Assembly: GCA_035604595.1 (NCBI GenBank)
Contig: DATNIE010000029.1
Coordinates: 1-64,000 of the forward strand
Source of the DNA: CAIKZZ01 sp035604595
GTDB taxonomy: Bacteria > Pseudomonadota > Gammaproteobacteria > Steroidobacterales > Steroidobacteraceae
Length of the DNA: 64,000 nt
Reading direction: 5' to 3'
Part shown: one piece after another, positions 49,530 to 57,874 of the stretch
Position numbering within the stretch: the stretch's first letter is position 1
Layout: every line of letters begins with the position of its first letter
The notes under the pieces: model-generated
What the model was told of the DNA's origin: nothing
What the model saw: only the letters and a program-made list of their open reading frames with translations
Database searches by the model: none
Translations under genes and position numbers: made by a program

Positions 49530-49593
49530 ACCCACCGCGGCGGCGCTCCCCGCCGAGCGTGCTGCTACGGGCAGACTGCGCGCGCAGAGTCCC

Positions 49594-52500
49594 TCAGTCG
49601 CTCGCATCCTGCGCGCGTCCGGATGCCAGGCCGCCGGCCGGCGCCGCGGGAGGCCGCCCGAGGTGCGCGGGGATGTGGTACTCGTGGGTGAGTACGCGGC
49701 GGAATTTCGGCGACACCCAGTGCTCGAGATCATCCACCAGCGTGAACATCGCCGGCACGATCACCAGCGTCAGGAAGGTCGAGGTGACGATACCGCCGAT
49801 CACCGAGATCGCCATCGGCGCACGGAAGGCATCGGCATCACCGAGGCCGATCGCGACCGGCAGCATGCCGGCGATCATCGCGACGCTGGTCATTACGATC
49901 GGCTGGGCGCGCTTGTGGCCCGCCTCGACGAGCGCTGCCATCCGGTCCTTGCCGGCGCGCATTTCCTCGATCGCGAAGTCGACGAGCAGGATCGAATTCT
50001 TGGCGACGATGCCCATCAGCATCAGCACGCCGATGACTACCGGGAACGAGAACGGCAGTCCGCAGACGAACAGCGCAATCACCGCGCCGCCGAGCGAGAG
50101 GGGCAGCGCCGACAGGATTGTCAGCGGCTGGAACACGCGCGCAAACAGCAGCACGAGCACCGCAAACACCATCAGTACGCCGGCCGCGATCGCGAGCGCA
50201 AAATTCTGCATCATCTCCTGCATGAACTCGAAGTTGCCCACCGGCACGATATGCACGCCCTGCGGCAGGTTCTTGATCGCCGGGAGCGCGTCGATCTCCT
50301 TCTGGGCATCACCGAGCCCCACGCCGGGCCTCAGGTCGGCGTCGACGAACAGGCGCCGGCTCTGGTTGTAGCGGCGCACGGCGGCCGGCCCTTCGCCGAA
50401 GCTGATGTCGGCGACCGCCTTGAGCGGTACCGGCTGGCCGCTCGTGGTTGGAACGGGAAGATTCTCGATCGTCGACAAATCCTGGCGCGAGGACTCCCGC
50501 AGGCTCACTCGGATCGGCACCTGGCGATCGGCGGCCGAGAATTTCGCATCGTTTTGTTCCAGGTCGCCGATCGTGGCGATGCGGATCGTCTGGCTGATTG
50601 CCTGCACGGTGACACCGAGCTCGGCCGCGAGGTCGAGGCGCGGCCTGATCAGCAGTTCCGGGCGCGCCAGGTCGCCTTTGATCTCCGGGTCGCGCACGTC
50701 CTTGAGCGTGCGCAGCTGCGCGACGGCCTCGCGCGCGGCGGCCTCGAGCACTTCCGGGTCATCGCCGGTGAAGTAGAGCGTGACGGGCCGGTCGCCGAAG
50801 CCGGTCTGCGACACCACCGAGACATGCGCATCCGGGATCTTGCGGAGTTCCGGCGCCAGCCGGTCTTCCCACTCCTGCTGACTGAGCCGGCGCTCCTTGC
50901 GCGGCTTGAGCGCCACGTAGATCGAGCCCCCGCGGACCGTTCCGTCGTCGCCATCGCCGATCGACTCGAGGATGTCCGTGACGTCGGGGTACTTGCGGAC
51001 GATCGCCGCCACCCGCGCCGATAGCGCCGCGGTATCCTCGATGCGCACGCCTGGCGGCAGCTCGAGGCTGATCTGGCTGGTGCCGAAATCGGACGGCGGC
51101 ATGAAGTCCTTCCGGATCAACGCGATCCCGACCAGTGACAGCGCGAAGAACAGCAGGCCGAGGCCGACGGTCCGCCACGGATGCCGCGCAGACAAGCGCA
51201 GCAGATCGAGGTAGCGGCGCATCACGCGGCCGTCGAGGTGGGCTTTGAAGCCGCTGGGTTTGAGCGTGAACGCCGCAACCACCGGCGTGATCAGACGCGC
51301 CACCAGCAGCGAGAAGAACACGGCGGCGGCTACCGTCAGACCGAACTGCTTGAAGTACTGCCCGGTGAAGCCGCCCATGAAGCTGACCGGCAGGAATACG
51401 GCGATGATGGTCGCCGACGTCGCGACCACGGCGAGCCCGATCTCATCGGCGGCATCGAGCGCGGCCTGGTAGGGTGGCTTGCCCATGCGGATGTGCCGCA
51501 CGATGTTCTCGATCTCGACGATCGCGTCGTCAACCAGCACGCCGGCCACCAGCGACAGCGCCAGCAGGCTGATGCCATTGAGCGTGAAATCCATCCACGA
51601 CATGAAGGCGAAGGTCGGGATCGCCGACAGCGGGATTGCGAGCGCCGAGATCGCGGTCGCGCGCCAGTTGCGCAGGAACAGCCAGACCACGACAACCGCA
51701 AGCAGCGAGCCCTCGAGTAGCGCGTCGATCGCCGACCTGAAGCCCTGCCGCGTCGCCTCGACAGTCGTGAAGACCATCGTCATCGACACACCCGGGTTCT
51801 CGGCGGCGATCTTCTTGAGCTCCTTCTCGACTCGATCAAGCACCGTCACGTCGGAGACGCCGCGCGCTCGGGACACGCCGAAGGTGGTCGCCGGGTGGCC
51901 GTTGAGGCGCGAGATCGTGCGCACCTCGGCGGCGCCGTCGTGGACGTCGGCGATGTCAACGAGACGTGCGAAGCGGCCGCCGGCGAGCTGGATGCGCGTC
52001 TCGCCGAGCTCCTCGGCGGTGCGCGCCCCGCCAAGCACGCGGATCGACTGCTCCCCGCCCGCCAGCTGGGAGCGGCCGCCGGGAGCATTCACGTTCAGCG
52101 ATCGCAGCTGCTGGTTCACGTCGACGGCCGTGATGCCGAGCGCCTGCATGCGCGCCGGGTCCAGCTCGATGCGGATCTCGCGGGTGACGCCGCCGCCGCG
52201 ATTGACCTGCGCCACGCCACTGAGGGCCAGCAGGCGTTTGGTAATCGTGTTGTCGACGAACCAGCTCAGCTGCTCGGGCGACAACGAGGTGCTGCTGACC
52301 GCGTAGTAGACCATCGCTCCGCCGTCGACGTCGATGCGGCTGACCGTCGGCTCCAGGATTCCTTCCGGCAACTGGGAGCGGACCCTGGCGATGGCATCGC
52401 GCACGTCGCTGACCGCCCGGTCGAGTGGCGTTCCGATCTGGAACTCGACGAATACCAGGGCGTTGCCCTCGGTCGCCCGCGACGTAACGTTGCGGACGTT

Positions 52501-52728
52501 GCCGACGCTCGCGACCGCGCCTTCGATCTTCTGCAGCACCTGCGTCTCGATCTCGGTGGGCGCCGCGCCCGGCTGCAACACGGTCACCTGGACTCCCGGA
52601 TACGAAACGTCCGGGTTCAGGTTTACCGGCAGGCGGATGAAGGCCACGATGCCGACGAACACCAGCACCATGAACAGCACCAGCGGCGAGACCGGGTGCC
52701 GAATTGCCCATGCAGAGATGTTTCTCAC
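49594..52728 (-). CDS. RND (HAE1-type) efflux pump inner-membrane protein
   Basis: A proton-driven RND pump of 1044 residues with the usual twelve-helix architecture and duplicated periplasmic loops. The TM4 motif GVLVDDAIVEIENIVRH (about residue 405) carries the two proton-relay Asp residues of HAE1 pumps such as AcrB. Its ATG overlaps the adaptor stop by 4 bp. No outer-membrane channel gene is nearby, so a TolC-like partner elsewhere is needed. Substrate unknown. Confidence 0.93.
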   Translation of the reverse strand: MRNISAWAIRHPVSPLVLFMVLVFVGIVAFIRLPVNLNPDVSYPGVQVTVLQPGAAPTEIETQVLQKIEGAVASVGNVRNVTSRATEGNALVFVEFQIGTPLDRAVSDVRDAIARVRSQLPEGILEPTVSRIDVDGGAMVYYAVSSTSLSPEQLSWFVDNTITKRLLALSGVAQVNRGGGVTREIRIELDPARMQALGITAVDVNQQLRSLNVNAPGGRSQLAGGEQSIRVLGGARTAEELGETRIQLAGGRFARLVDIADVHDGAAEVRTISRLNGHPATTFGVSRARGVSDVTVLDRVEKELKKIAAENPGVSMTMVFTTVEATRQGFRSAIDALLEGSLLAVVVVWLFLRNWRATAISALAIPLSAIPTFAFMSWMDFTLNGISLLALSLVAGVLVDDAIVEIENIVRHIRMGKPPYQAALDAADEIGLAVVATSATIIAVFLPVSFMGGFTGQYFKQFGLTVAAAVFFSLLVARLITPVVAAFTLKPSGFKAHLDGRVMRRYLDLLRLSARHPWRTVGLGLLFFALSLVGIALIRKDFMPPSDFGTSQISLELPPGVRIEDTAALSARVAAIVRKYPDVTDILESIGDGDDGTVRGGSIYVALKPRKERRLSQQEWEDRLAPELRKIPDAHVSVVSQTGFGDRPVTLYFTGDDPEVLEAAAREAVAQLRTLKDVRDPEIKGDLARPELLIRPRLDLAAELGVTVQAISQTIRIATIGDLEQNDAKFSAADRQVPIRVSLRESSRQDLSTIENLPVPTTSGQPVPLKAVADISFGEGPAAVRRYNQSRRLFVDADLRPGVGLGDAQKEIDALPAIKNLPQGVHIVPVGNFEFMQEMMQNFALAIAAGVLMVFAVLVLLFARVFQPLTILSALPLSLGGAVIALFVCGLPFSFPVVIGVLMLMGIVAKNSILLVDFAIEEMRAGKDRMAALVEAGHKRAQPIVMTSVAMIAGMLPVAIGLGDADAFRAPMAISVIGGIVTSTFLTLVIVPAMFTLVDDLEHWVSPKFRRVLTHEYHIPAHLGRPPAAPAGGLASGRAQDASD

Positions 52729-53963
52729 GGCGCGGCCTTCGTCTCCGCCAGCTGCACGCGTTCGCCCTCGTGCAGAAACGCCCCGGCCGAGGTGACGATC
52801 CGTTCGCTGCCGTCGAGGCCGCGGTCGATCACGATCCCCTGCGGCTGCGTGCCGGCGATGTGCACGGGACGGCGCGCGGCGCGCAGGTCCGGACCCACGA
52901 TGTAGACGAAGTTGACCGCGCCGTCGGAGAGCACTGCCGTCTGCGGCACCACCGGGTGCAGGTCGGTCCCGATCCTGACCTCGCCGCGCGCAAATGCGCC
53001 GGGTCTGAGGTCGGGATGCGGCTGCAGCGCCACGCGGACCTCGCCGAGGCGCGTTGCGGGATCGATCACGGCGCTGATGAGCCGCACCGTGCCCGGGAAC
53101 GGTGTGGCGATGCCGGTCAGGTGCACCTCGGCGGTCTGGCCGATTCTGAGTCGCGGCAAATCCTGCTCCGCGACCTGCGCGCGCATCTCGACCTCGCCGC
53201 CGCGCGCGAGCCGGAACAGCGTCGCGCCGCCGGGCATCGCGGTCTGGCCGACCTCGGCAGTGCGCGTCAGCACGATGCCATCGGACGGCGCGCGAATCTC
53301 GGTACGACCGAGGCGGGCCTCGGCCTCGGCAAGCTGCGCCTCGGCCGCTTTCACGCGGGCTGCGGACGTCGCAACTTGGGATTGCCGCCGGTCGACCTCT
53401 TCCTTCGACAGCGCGCCGACGGACTCGGAGACGGCCGCGGCGCGCCGGTAGTCGGCGGTGGCGAGCGCCGCCTCGGCACGATTCTGCTCGAGGGTGGCTT
53501 TGAGGCTCGCCACCTGGGCCTCGACCACTGCGGGCTCGAGGCGCGCGAGTACCTGGCCGCGTTTGACCCGATCGCCGCTCTCGACCAGCACCGCCGAGAC
53601 GCGCCCACCCTCGCCCTCAACGCCGATCGGCATGTCGTAGCGGGCGACGATGCCACCAGTGAAGCTCACGGTCGCTGTGATCGCCGTCTGGCCCGCCGCC
53701 TTCACGGTCACGAGCGGCGCCTGTTCGTTCGGATCCACCTCCGCCGCATGGCGCGCAGCGTTCATCCTGAGCGCGATGATGAGCGCGAGAATGATGAGCA
53801 CGAGCGCGACCGCACCGACCGCGATGATGTGGGCGCGACGCCACCATGGCGGCTCGAGGCTGCGGGCGTCATTGGGGCCGGGTGCCGACTCGCCGCGAAA
53901 CACGTGCGAGTCGAATCGGGGCGCGTCGTGCGATTCCGGGCGCGGCGAGGCTTCGTCGTTCAC
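52725..53963 (-). CDS. RND efflux periplasmic adaptor (MFP)
   Basis: The 412-residue membrane-fusion protein has a cytoplasmic leader, one transmembrane helix (about 45-65), a barrel-sandwich lipoyl segment (GGIVARYDMPIGVEGEGG), a coiled-coil hairpin (about 130-200) and beta-barrel part. It starts with GTG at 53963 without a strong Shine-Dalgarno. The RNA unit at 54109-54183 ends upstream of it, so read-through past the terminator or a separate promoter must express the pump. Confidence 0.92.
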   Translation of the reverse strand: MNDEASPRPESHDAPRFDSHVFRGESAPGPNDARSLEPPWWRRAHIIAVGAVALVLIILALIIALRMNAARHAAEVDPNEQAPLVTVKAAGQTAITATVSFTGGIVARYDMPIGVEGEGGRVSAVLVESGDRVKRGQVLARLEPAVVEAQVASLKATLEQNRAEAALATADYRRAAAVSESVGALSKEEVDRRQSQVATSAARVKAAEAQLAEAEARLGRTEIRAPSDGIVLTRTAEVGQTAMPGGATLFRLARGGEVEMRAQVAEQDLPRLRIGQTAEVHLTGIATPFPGTVRLISAVIDPATRLGEVRVALQPHPDLRPGAFARGEVRIGTDLHPVVPQTAVLSDGAVNFVYIVGPDLRAARRPVHIAGTQPQGIVIDRGLDGSERIVTSAGAFLHEGERVQLAETKAAP

Positions 53964-54108
53964 GGTGGGCGCTTTTTAGGGAGGTCCAGGATGCGCGAGT
54001 CTACCTGCTCGATACTGCAAGTCACCGCCGCACGCGGTGAGCCGGTGGTCGCATGCGATGGGCCGTTGCGCCCTCGCGACGCCGCGCGGGGCACGGCTGC
54101 CGCGAGAC

Positions 54109-54147
54109 AAAAAAAGGCGCCGGGAGCGGGGGAAGCTCGACGGCGCC
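54109..54147 (-). terminator. intrinsic terminator ending the sigma-54 RNA
   Basis: On the minus strand GGCGCCG (54147-54141) pairs with CGGCGCC (54122-54116); inside, GAGC (54138-54135) pairs with GCTC (54127-54124) around a UUCCCCC loop. Seven U residues (54115-54109) follow at once. This is a textbook Rho-independent terminator and the only strong one seen in the window. Confidence 0.85.
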
Positions 54148-54183
54148 GAGAGTTTCAAGCCACAGGGGGAGTTGAGACTTGCA
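54109..54183 (-). ncRNA. candidate ~75-nt sigma-54-dependent small RNA with two C5 loops
   Basis: The predicted start (54183) comes from the sigma-54 promoter and the end from the terminator. The RNA has two hairpins. The first has a six-pair stem (54181-54176 with 54161-54156, one G-U) and a 14-nt loop holding CUCCCCCU (five C at 54169-54165). The second is the terminator hairpin, with loop UUCCCCC (five C at 54132-54128). C-rich loops in small RNAs of other Proteobacteria bind G-rich ribosome sites; that is an analogy. No ORF fits inside. Confidence 0.6.
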
Positions 54184-54193
54184 CTCAAATCCA

Positions 54194-54209
54194 AGCAATT
54201 CCCGTGCCA
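54194..54209 (-). promoter_or_regulatory. consensus sigma-54 (RpoN) promoter
   Basis: Read on the minus strand, TGGCACGGGAATTGCT matches the sigma-54 consensus TGGCACG-N4-TTGCW at every conserved position, with correct -24 GG / -12 GC spacing. The start would be near 54183. It fires toward the RND adaptor gene but the terminator at 54147-54109 intervenes. Confidence 0.75.
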
Positions 54210-54274
54210 CTTGATGAACTTCAGTTAAATCAGATGGTTATGATTCGTGCCGGCCAGCAAGTGCCCGCCATGGG

Positions 54275-54291
54275 GTGACGCCCGGCGTCAC
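54275..54291. promoter_or_regulatory. palindrome in enhancer position upstream of the sigma-54 promoter
   Basis: GTGACGCCCGGCGTCAC is a perfect 7-bp inverted repeat with a 3-bp centre, located about 92-108 bp upstream of the predicted start, where enhancer-binding proteins usually bind. A partial second site, TGACGTC (54296-54302), lies just beyond. It could also be the 3' hairpin of an upstream transcript. Confidence 0.4.
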
Positions 54292-54330
54292 ATTCTGACG
54301 TCTGGGCCATGCCCGGCCGGCTCCGTCCCG

Positions 54331-55140
54331 TCAGGAACGACCGGTTTTCGGCGGCGGCACGACGATGCACGCCTCATGGGTCGCGACGAGCGCCCGGCAC
54401 AGTGTCTCGGCTGATTCGCGGTCGAAGCCGCCCAGCTGCAGGCGGTGGACCTGGCGTCCGTCGGCGGTGCGGGCCGCGGCGATCAAGGGCCGGCGAGTCG
54501 CAAGATCGGGATGCCTGCGCACGAGGCGCTGCCAGGCCACGGCCGCGCGACTGCCCTGCGCGAACGCCCCCAGCTGCACGCGAAACCCGCGTCGGGGGTC
54601 CGGATGGTCCGTCGACGCCGCCGTGCCGGGCACGGGTGTGGCCGGGGGCGGCGCTTTCGACGGCGGCGATGGTGCCCCGGCCGTTACGGCAGAGGGCGAG
54701 GCAGCACCTGGGGTCGGGGATGGCGCACGGGCGATCGCGCCCTTGGCGCTGCCGGTCGCTGGCGGAACGATGGCGGATCCTGCGGGGGATGCGGCTCCGG
54801 AAGGCGGTGGCTGGGCCGCCGCCTCGGTCGTCGGGGTCGCCGCCAGTTTGAGGTTTGCGATCGCGGCCTGCGCGTCGTGCGCGTGCTGACCGTCAGGATA
54901 GCCCCTGAGGTACTGTTGGTAAGCATCCGCCGTATCGGCGGTGTGCGCCCGCTGCCATTCACGTTCCTCGACTAGCACCGCGAGGTGTGCACGCGCCTCG
55001 CGCGCGTGCGCGCCGTCGGGATGCAGCCGCAGGTAGTCGTCGAAGGCGACGACGGTGTTGGCGCGCTCCGCTGCCTGGTAGTCGCGGTCGGCGCCGCAGC
55101 CCGCCACCAGCAACACGGCCAGCCATGCATAACGATTCAT
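54331..55140 (-). CDS. SPOR-domain lipoprotein
   Basis: From the ATG at 55140 the 269 residues have a lipobox (VAGC, Cys15), two helical repeat segments of TPR/YbgF-like character (about 20-100: YLRLHPDGAHAREARAHL and QQYLRGYPDGQHAHDAQ), an Ala/Pro/Ser-rich linker and a C-terminal SPOR fold (FRVQLGAFAQGSRA, VHRLQLGGFD) that binds denuded septal glycan. An ATG at 55230 with a GGGAG ribosome site is a serious alternative, adding 30 basic residues before the signal. Probably acts at the division septum. Confidence 0.75.
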   Translation of the reverse strand: MNRYAWLAVLLVAGCGADRDYQAAERANTVVAFDDYLRLHPDGAHAREARAHLAVLVEEREWQRAHTADTADAYQQYLRGYPDGQHAHDAQAAIANLKLAATPTTEAAAQPPPSGAASPAGSAIVPPATGSAKGAIARAPSPTPGAASPSAVTAGAPSPPSKAPPPATPVPGTAASTDHPDPRRGFRVQLGAFAQGSRAAVAWQRLVRRHPDLATRRPLIAAARTADGRQVHRLQLGGFDRESAETLCRALVATHEACIVVPPPKTGRS

Positions 55141-55497
55141 GTCGGTGCGGCGGCGGTTCCGTGCGGTTGGCGCAGCGCTCGCCGCGGGGGGCGTCGGGGG
55201 AGGCACCAGCCGTGTATCGACCCGAATCATTGCCGATGTCTCCCGCGATCCGTGTCGTTTCCAGCCTCTGCCGCGACGAGCGCGCCGCGCGCCCCTGCGA
55301 GGCATGCCGGGGAAGTGATGCACCGCACGTCGCCGACGCTGCGACCGCCCCCGGCACCGGCCCTGCCCGGACGCCGCCGCCGACCGCGGAACATCGCGAC
55401 CCACCGCTACCACTGGGCGCAGGCACGGACATTAGTATAGTGGTGCCGTGCGAGTCACGGCCCGGACGCGCCAGCGCGCCGCGCCACAGGAGAGTCC
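55141..55497. other. 357-bp divergent gap, SPOR lipoprotein / bactofilin
   Basis: TATAGT (55436-55441) is a possible -10 element for bactofilin, with no good -35. On the minus strand the possible longer start of the SPOR gene lies at 55230. No further gene was recognised. Confidence 0.35.
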
Positions 55498-55917
55498 GTG
55501 TCCGATGCTGCTGCCGGCCACCCCCGCCGCCGGTTCTTCGATCAACTCCCCGGGACGCCGACGCTGATCGGCGCCGGCAGCCATTTCGAGGGTCAGCTCA
55601 GGGTCAGCGGGCCGCTGTCGGTCGGCGGCACGATCATCGGCGATGGTGTGATCGACGGCGCGCTGTCAATCGCCACGGGCGCTCACTGGCAGGGCACGAT
55701 CGAGGCGCAATCGGCGGTCATCGCGGGCCGTATCACCGGCGATCTGAAGGTTGAGGCGAAGCTCGAAATCGGCAAGACCGCCGTCATCCACGGCCGGGTA
55801 TGGGGCCGGGTGATCGCGATTGCCGACGGGGCGATCGTCGACGGCGAGATCACCGTGACCGGCGATCAGCCCGTCAAGCGATTCGCGGAGAAGCGCGCAC
55901 CGCGGACGGATCCCTAG
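55498..55917 (+). CDS. bactofilin-family cytoskeletal protein
   Basis: A 139-residue polymer-forming protein: short N-terminal tail, then a beta-helix core (about 22-125) of repeats such as GAGSHFEGQLRVSGPLSVGG, with alternating hydrophobic residues and Gly turns. Bactofilins assemble into filaments that organise wall synthesis or polar structures. The GTG at 55498 follows AGGAGAG. Its stop overlaps the 3' end of the opposing methyltransferase gene by 4 bp. Confidence 0.88.
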   Translation: MSDAAAGHPRRRFFDQLPGTPTLIGAGSHFEGQLRVSGPLSVGGTIIGDGVIDGALSIATGAHWQGTIEAQSAVIAGRITGDLKVEAKLEIGKTAVIHGRVWGRVIAIADGAIVDGEITVTGDQPVKRFAEKRAPRTDP

Positions 55918-56699
55918 AGCCGGCGGTACAGATGGACGAAGCGATCCGTCTTGCCGCGGATCGCCGGGTCGAACACCCGTTTCGACCGATCGTCGGCGGC
56001 ATTGCGCAGACCGTCGTAGGTCCTGACCAGCTTGAAGCCGTGCGACTCGATGTCCTTGATCGCGAACTGCTCGTCGATCCGGTGCAGCGTCTGCGCGAGC
56101 GCCATGCCGCTGCCGGCCACGGCAGAGTGATCGACGATCAGCAGCAGCCCGCCCGGCTTCAACGCCGCGTGAACCTGTCCGAGCAGCTGCGAGGCATCGA
56201 TGCGCGGGAAGTCAGCTTTGTCCTCGAAATACAGATCGTGGTACGACATCACGAACAACGCGCCGTCGAGCGTGGATTTTCCGAGCTTGAGGTCCTCGTT
56301 CGGCACGACCAGACGCTCGACCTGGGACAGTCGCCCGTCCCGAAACCTGACGCTTTGATCGTCGGCCGCGAACTTGGCGTAGGCCGGGTCGTTGACCAGC
56401 AGCACGTGCCCTGTCGGCCCGACGAGGTAAGCAAGGATTTCGCTGTAGTAGCCGCCGCCGCCAAAGATGTCCGCGATCCGCATCCCCGGCTCGAAGCCCG
56501 CGAACGCGAGCACTTCGGCGGGTTTGTCGCGGGCATCGCGCTGTCTGTCCTTGTCGCTGCGCCCTTCGGTCGCAACGGCGCGTTCGTAGACGGACGGATC
56601 TGCACGCACTGCCGTCGTGGCTAGCGCGGCCCATACGAGCAGTAACGCGCCAAGGATAGGAGCTGCGGTCGGCGCTGGCGCTCGGGCGCGGGTCAGCAT
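55914..56699 (-). CDS. secreted methyltransferase-like protein (COG4798 type)
   Basis: From the ATG at 56699 the 261 residues carry a signal peptide (cleaved after VRADP) and then VLAFAGFEPGMRIADIFGGGGYYSEILAYLVG, a class I SAM-methyltransferase core, with SYHDLYF and ALKPGGLLLIVDHS later. Families of this type are annotated as predicted methyltransferases, but export to the periplasm argues that SAM may not be the ligand there. Function unknown. Confidence 0.75.
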   Translation of the reverse strand: MLTRARAPAPTAAPILGALLLVWAALATTAVRADPSVYERAVATEGRSDKDRQRDARDKPAEVLAFAGFEPGMRIADIFGGGGYYSEILAYLVGPTGHVLLVNDPAYAKFAADDQSVRFRDGRLSQVERLVVPNEDLKLGKSTLDGALFVMSYHDLYFEDKADFPRIDASQLLGQVHAALKPGGLLLIVDHSAVAGSGMALAQTLHRIDEQFAIKDIESHGFKLVRTYDGLRNAADDRSKRVFDPAIRGKTDRFVHLYRRL

Positions 56700-56880
56700 G
56701 CTGAGGGCCTCCGGGACTGTCGATTGAGCGGGTATCTTGGCCGCGGCCCGGTGCCGCTTGCAACTGCCTCGCGCGCCACTGGTCGCGGCAACGGAGCGTT
56801 TCGTCGCGGGCATGGGGCTCAGCAGCGCGTCGGGTACAGTCGGCGCCGCCGACCTCCTGCACCGGACTTGAGCAGCACGG

Positions 56881-57864
56881 TCAGTCGGCGGCGGTCGCCA
56901 GCGTCTCGTGGACCTGGCGGTCGGCCCAGCTCTCGCCCGTCAGCGTCTCCAGAAAGCCGCAGTGGCCACCCTTGCGTGTGACCGTGATTCGCAGGGACGG
57001 CGGCCGCGCGAGCCGCGCGAGGTCCCCCGCCGGAATGATCGGGTCATCGAGCGCGGCGATGATGCGCGCGGGCACCTCGAGGCCAGCGAGCCGATCGCCG
57101 ACGATGGCGTAGCCGTTCAGATAGCTCACGAGATCCGGGAAGTCCGTGTACCTCAGCACCAGATCCTCGGTCATCCGCGTCAGGTTGCGGTGCTCCATCA
57201 GCTCGTCTAGGTCGTAAAGATCGGGCCACGCCTCGTGTTTCAGTTGCAGCGAGCTGCGCCATTTGAGTACGAAGTAGTTGCGGTAGATCCACAGGCCGCG
57301 CTCCAGCTGCCCGAGTGTGTGCTGCGGATCGAGCACCGGGCAGATGGCGACCACCTGGCGGAGGCGGATGCCGGCCGCCGGCGCGCGTACCGCCACCCGC
57401 AGCGCAAAATTGCCGCCGAGCGAGTGACCGACGAGCGACAGCGCCCGATCCGGGAACAACTCCTGCACCGAGCGCACCGCACCGACCACCTCGGCGATCC
57501 GGCACGAGTGGAAGAGCTCGGGATTTAACCGGTGGGTCGGGCCGTGATCGCGCAGGTTCAGGCGAAAGACCTCGAACCCCCGCGCATACAGATACTGGCC
57601 GGCCGACAGCACGTACTGCGCTTCGGCGCTGCCTTCCCAGCCGTGCACCAGCAGCACCAGGTTGCGCGCCCCGCCCGGCTGACCGGCGTAGTGGCCGTGC
57701 AGCCGGACTCCGTCGCCACAATCGATCAGCAGTTCGCGGCTCGCCGCCGTCAGTCGCGCCGCGCGCCGCGCGACGAACGCTCGCCGCGACGGCGAGCTCG
57801 GCAGTATCGACTGCAGGTGCCGGTTCGCGAGCCAGAATGGTGGCTCGAAAGCGATGACTTCCAT
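56881..57864 (-). CDS. YheT-like alpha/beta hydrolase
   Basis: The 327-residue protein matches the COG0429 hydrolase family: FWLANRHLQSILPS at the start, LLVHGWEGSA, nucleophile Ser148 in VGHSLGGN, LDDPIIP with the acidic residue and HCGF with the His. Human and yeast relatives (ABHD1/3, Eht1) act on acyl esters. It lies ten bases downstream of the saccharopine-dehydrogenase-like gene. Confidence 0.88.
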   Translation of the reverse strand: MEVIAFEPPFWLANRHLQSILPSSPSRRAFVARRAARLTAASRELLIDCGDGVRLHGHYAGQPGGARNLVLLVHGWEGSAEAQYVLSAGQYLYARGFEVFRLNLRDHGPTHRLNPELFHSCRIAEVVGAVRSVQELFPDRALSLVGHSLGGNFALRVAVRAPAAGIRLRQVVAICPVLDPQHTLGQLERGLWIYRNYFVLKWRSSLQLKHEAWPDLYDLDELMEHRNLTRMTEDLVLRYTDFPDLVSYLNGYAIVGDRLAGLEVPARIIAALDDPIIPAGDLARLARPPSLRITVTRKGGHCGFLETLTGESWADRQVHETLATAAD

Positions 57865-57874
57865 CGGCTGGTCG

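Noticed and set aside
49369..51024. 551-residue reading frame antisense to the RND pump
   Set aside because: Composition and frame are those of a shadow of the pump gene; no motif or ribosome site supports it.
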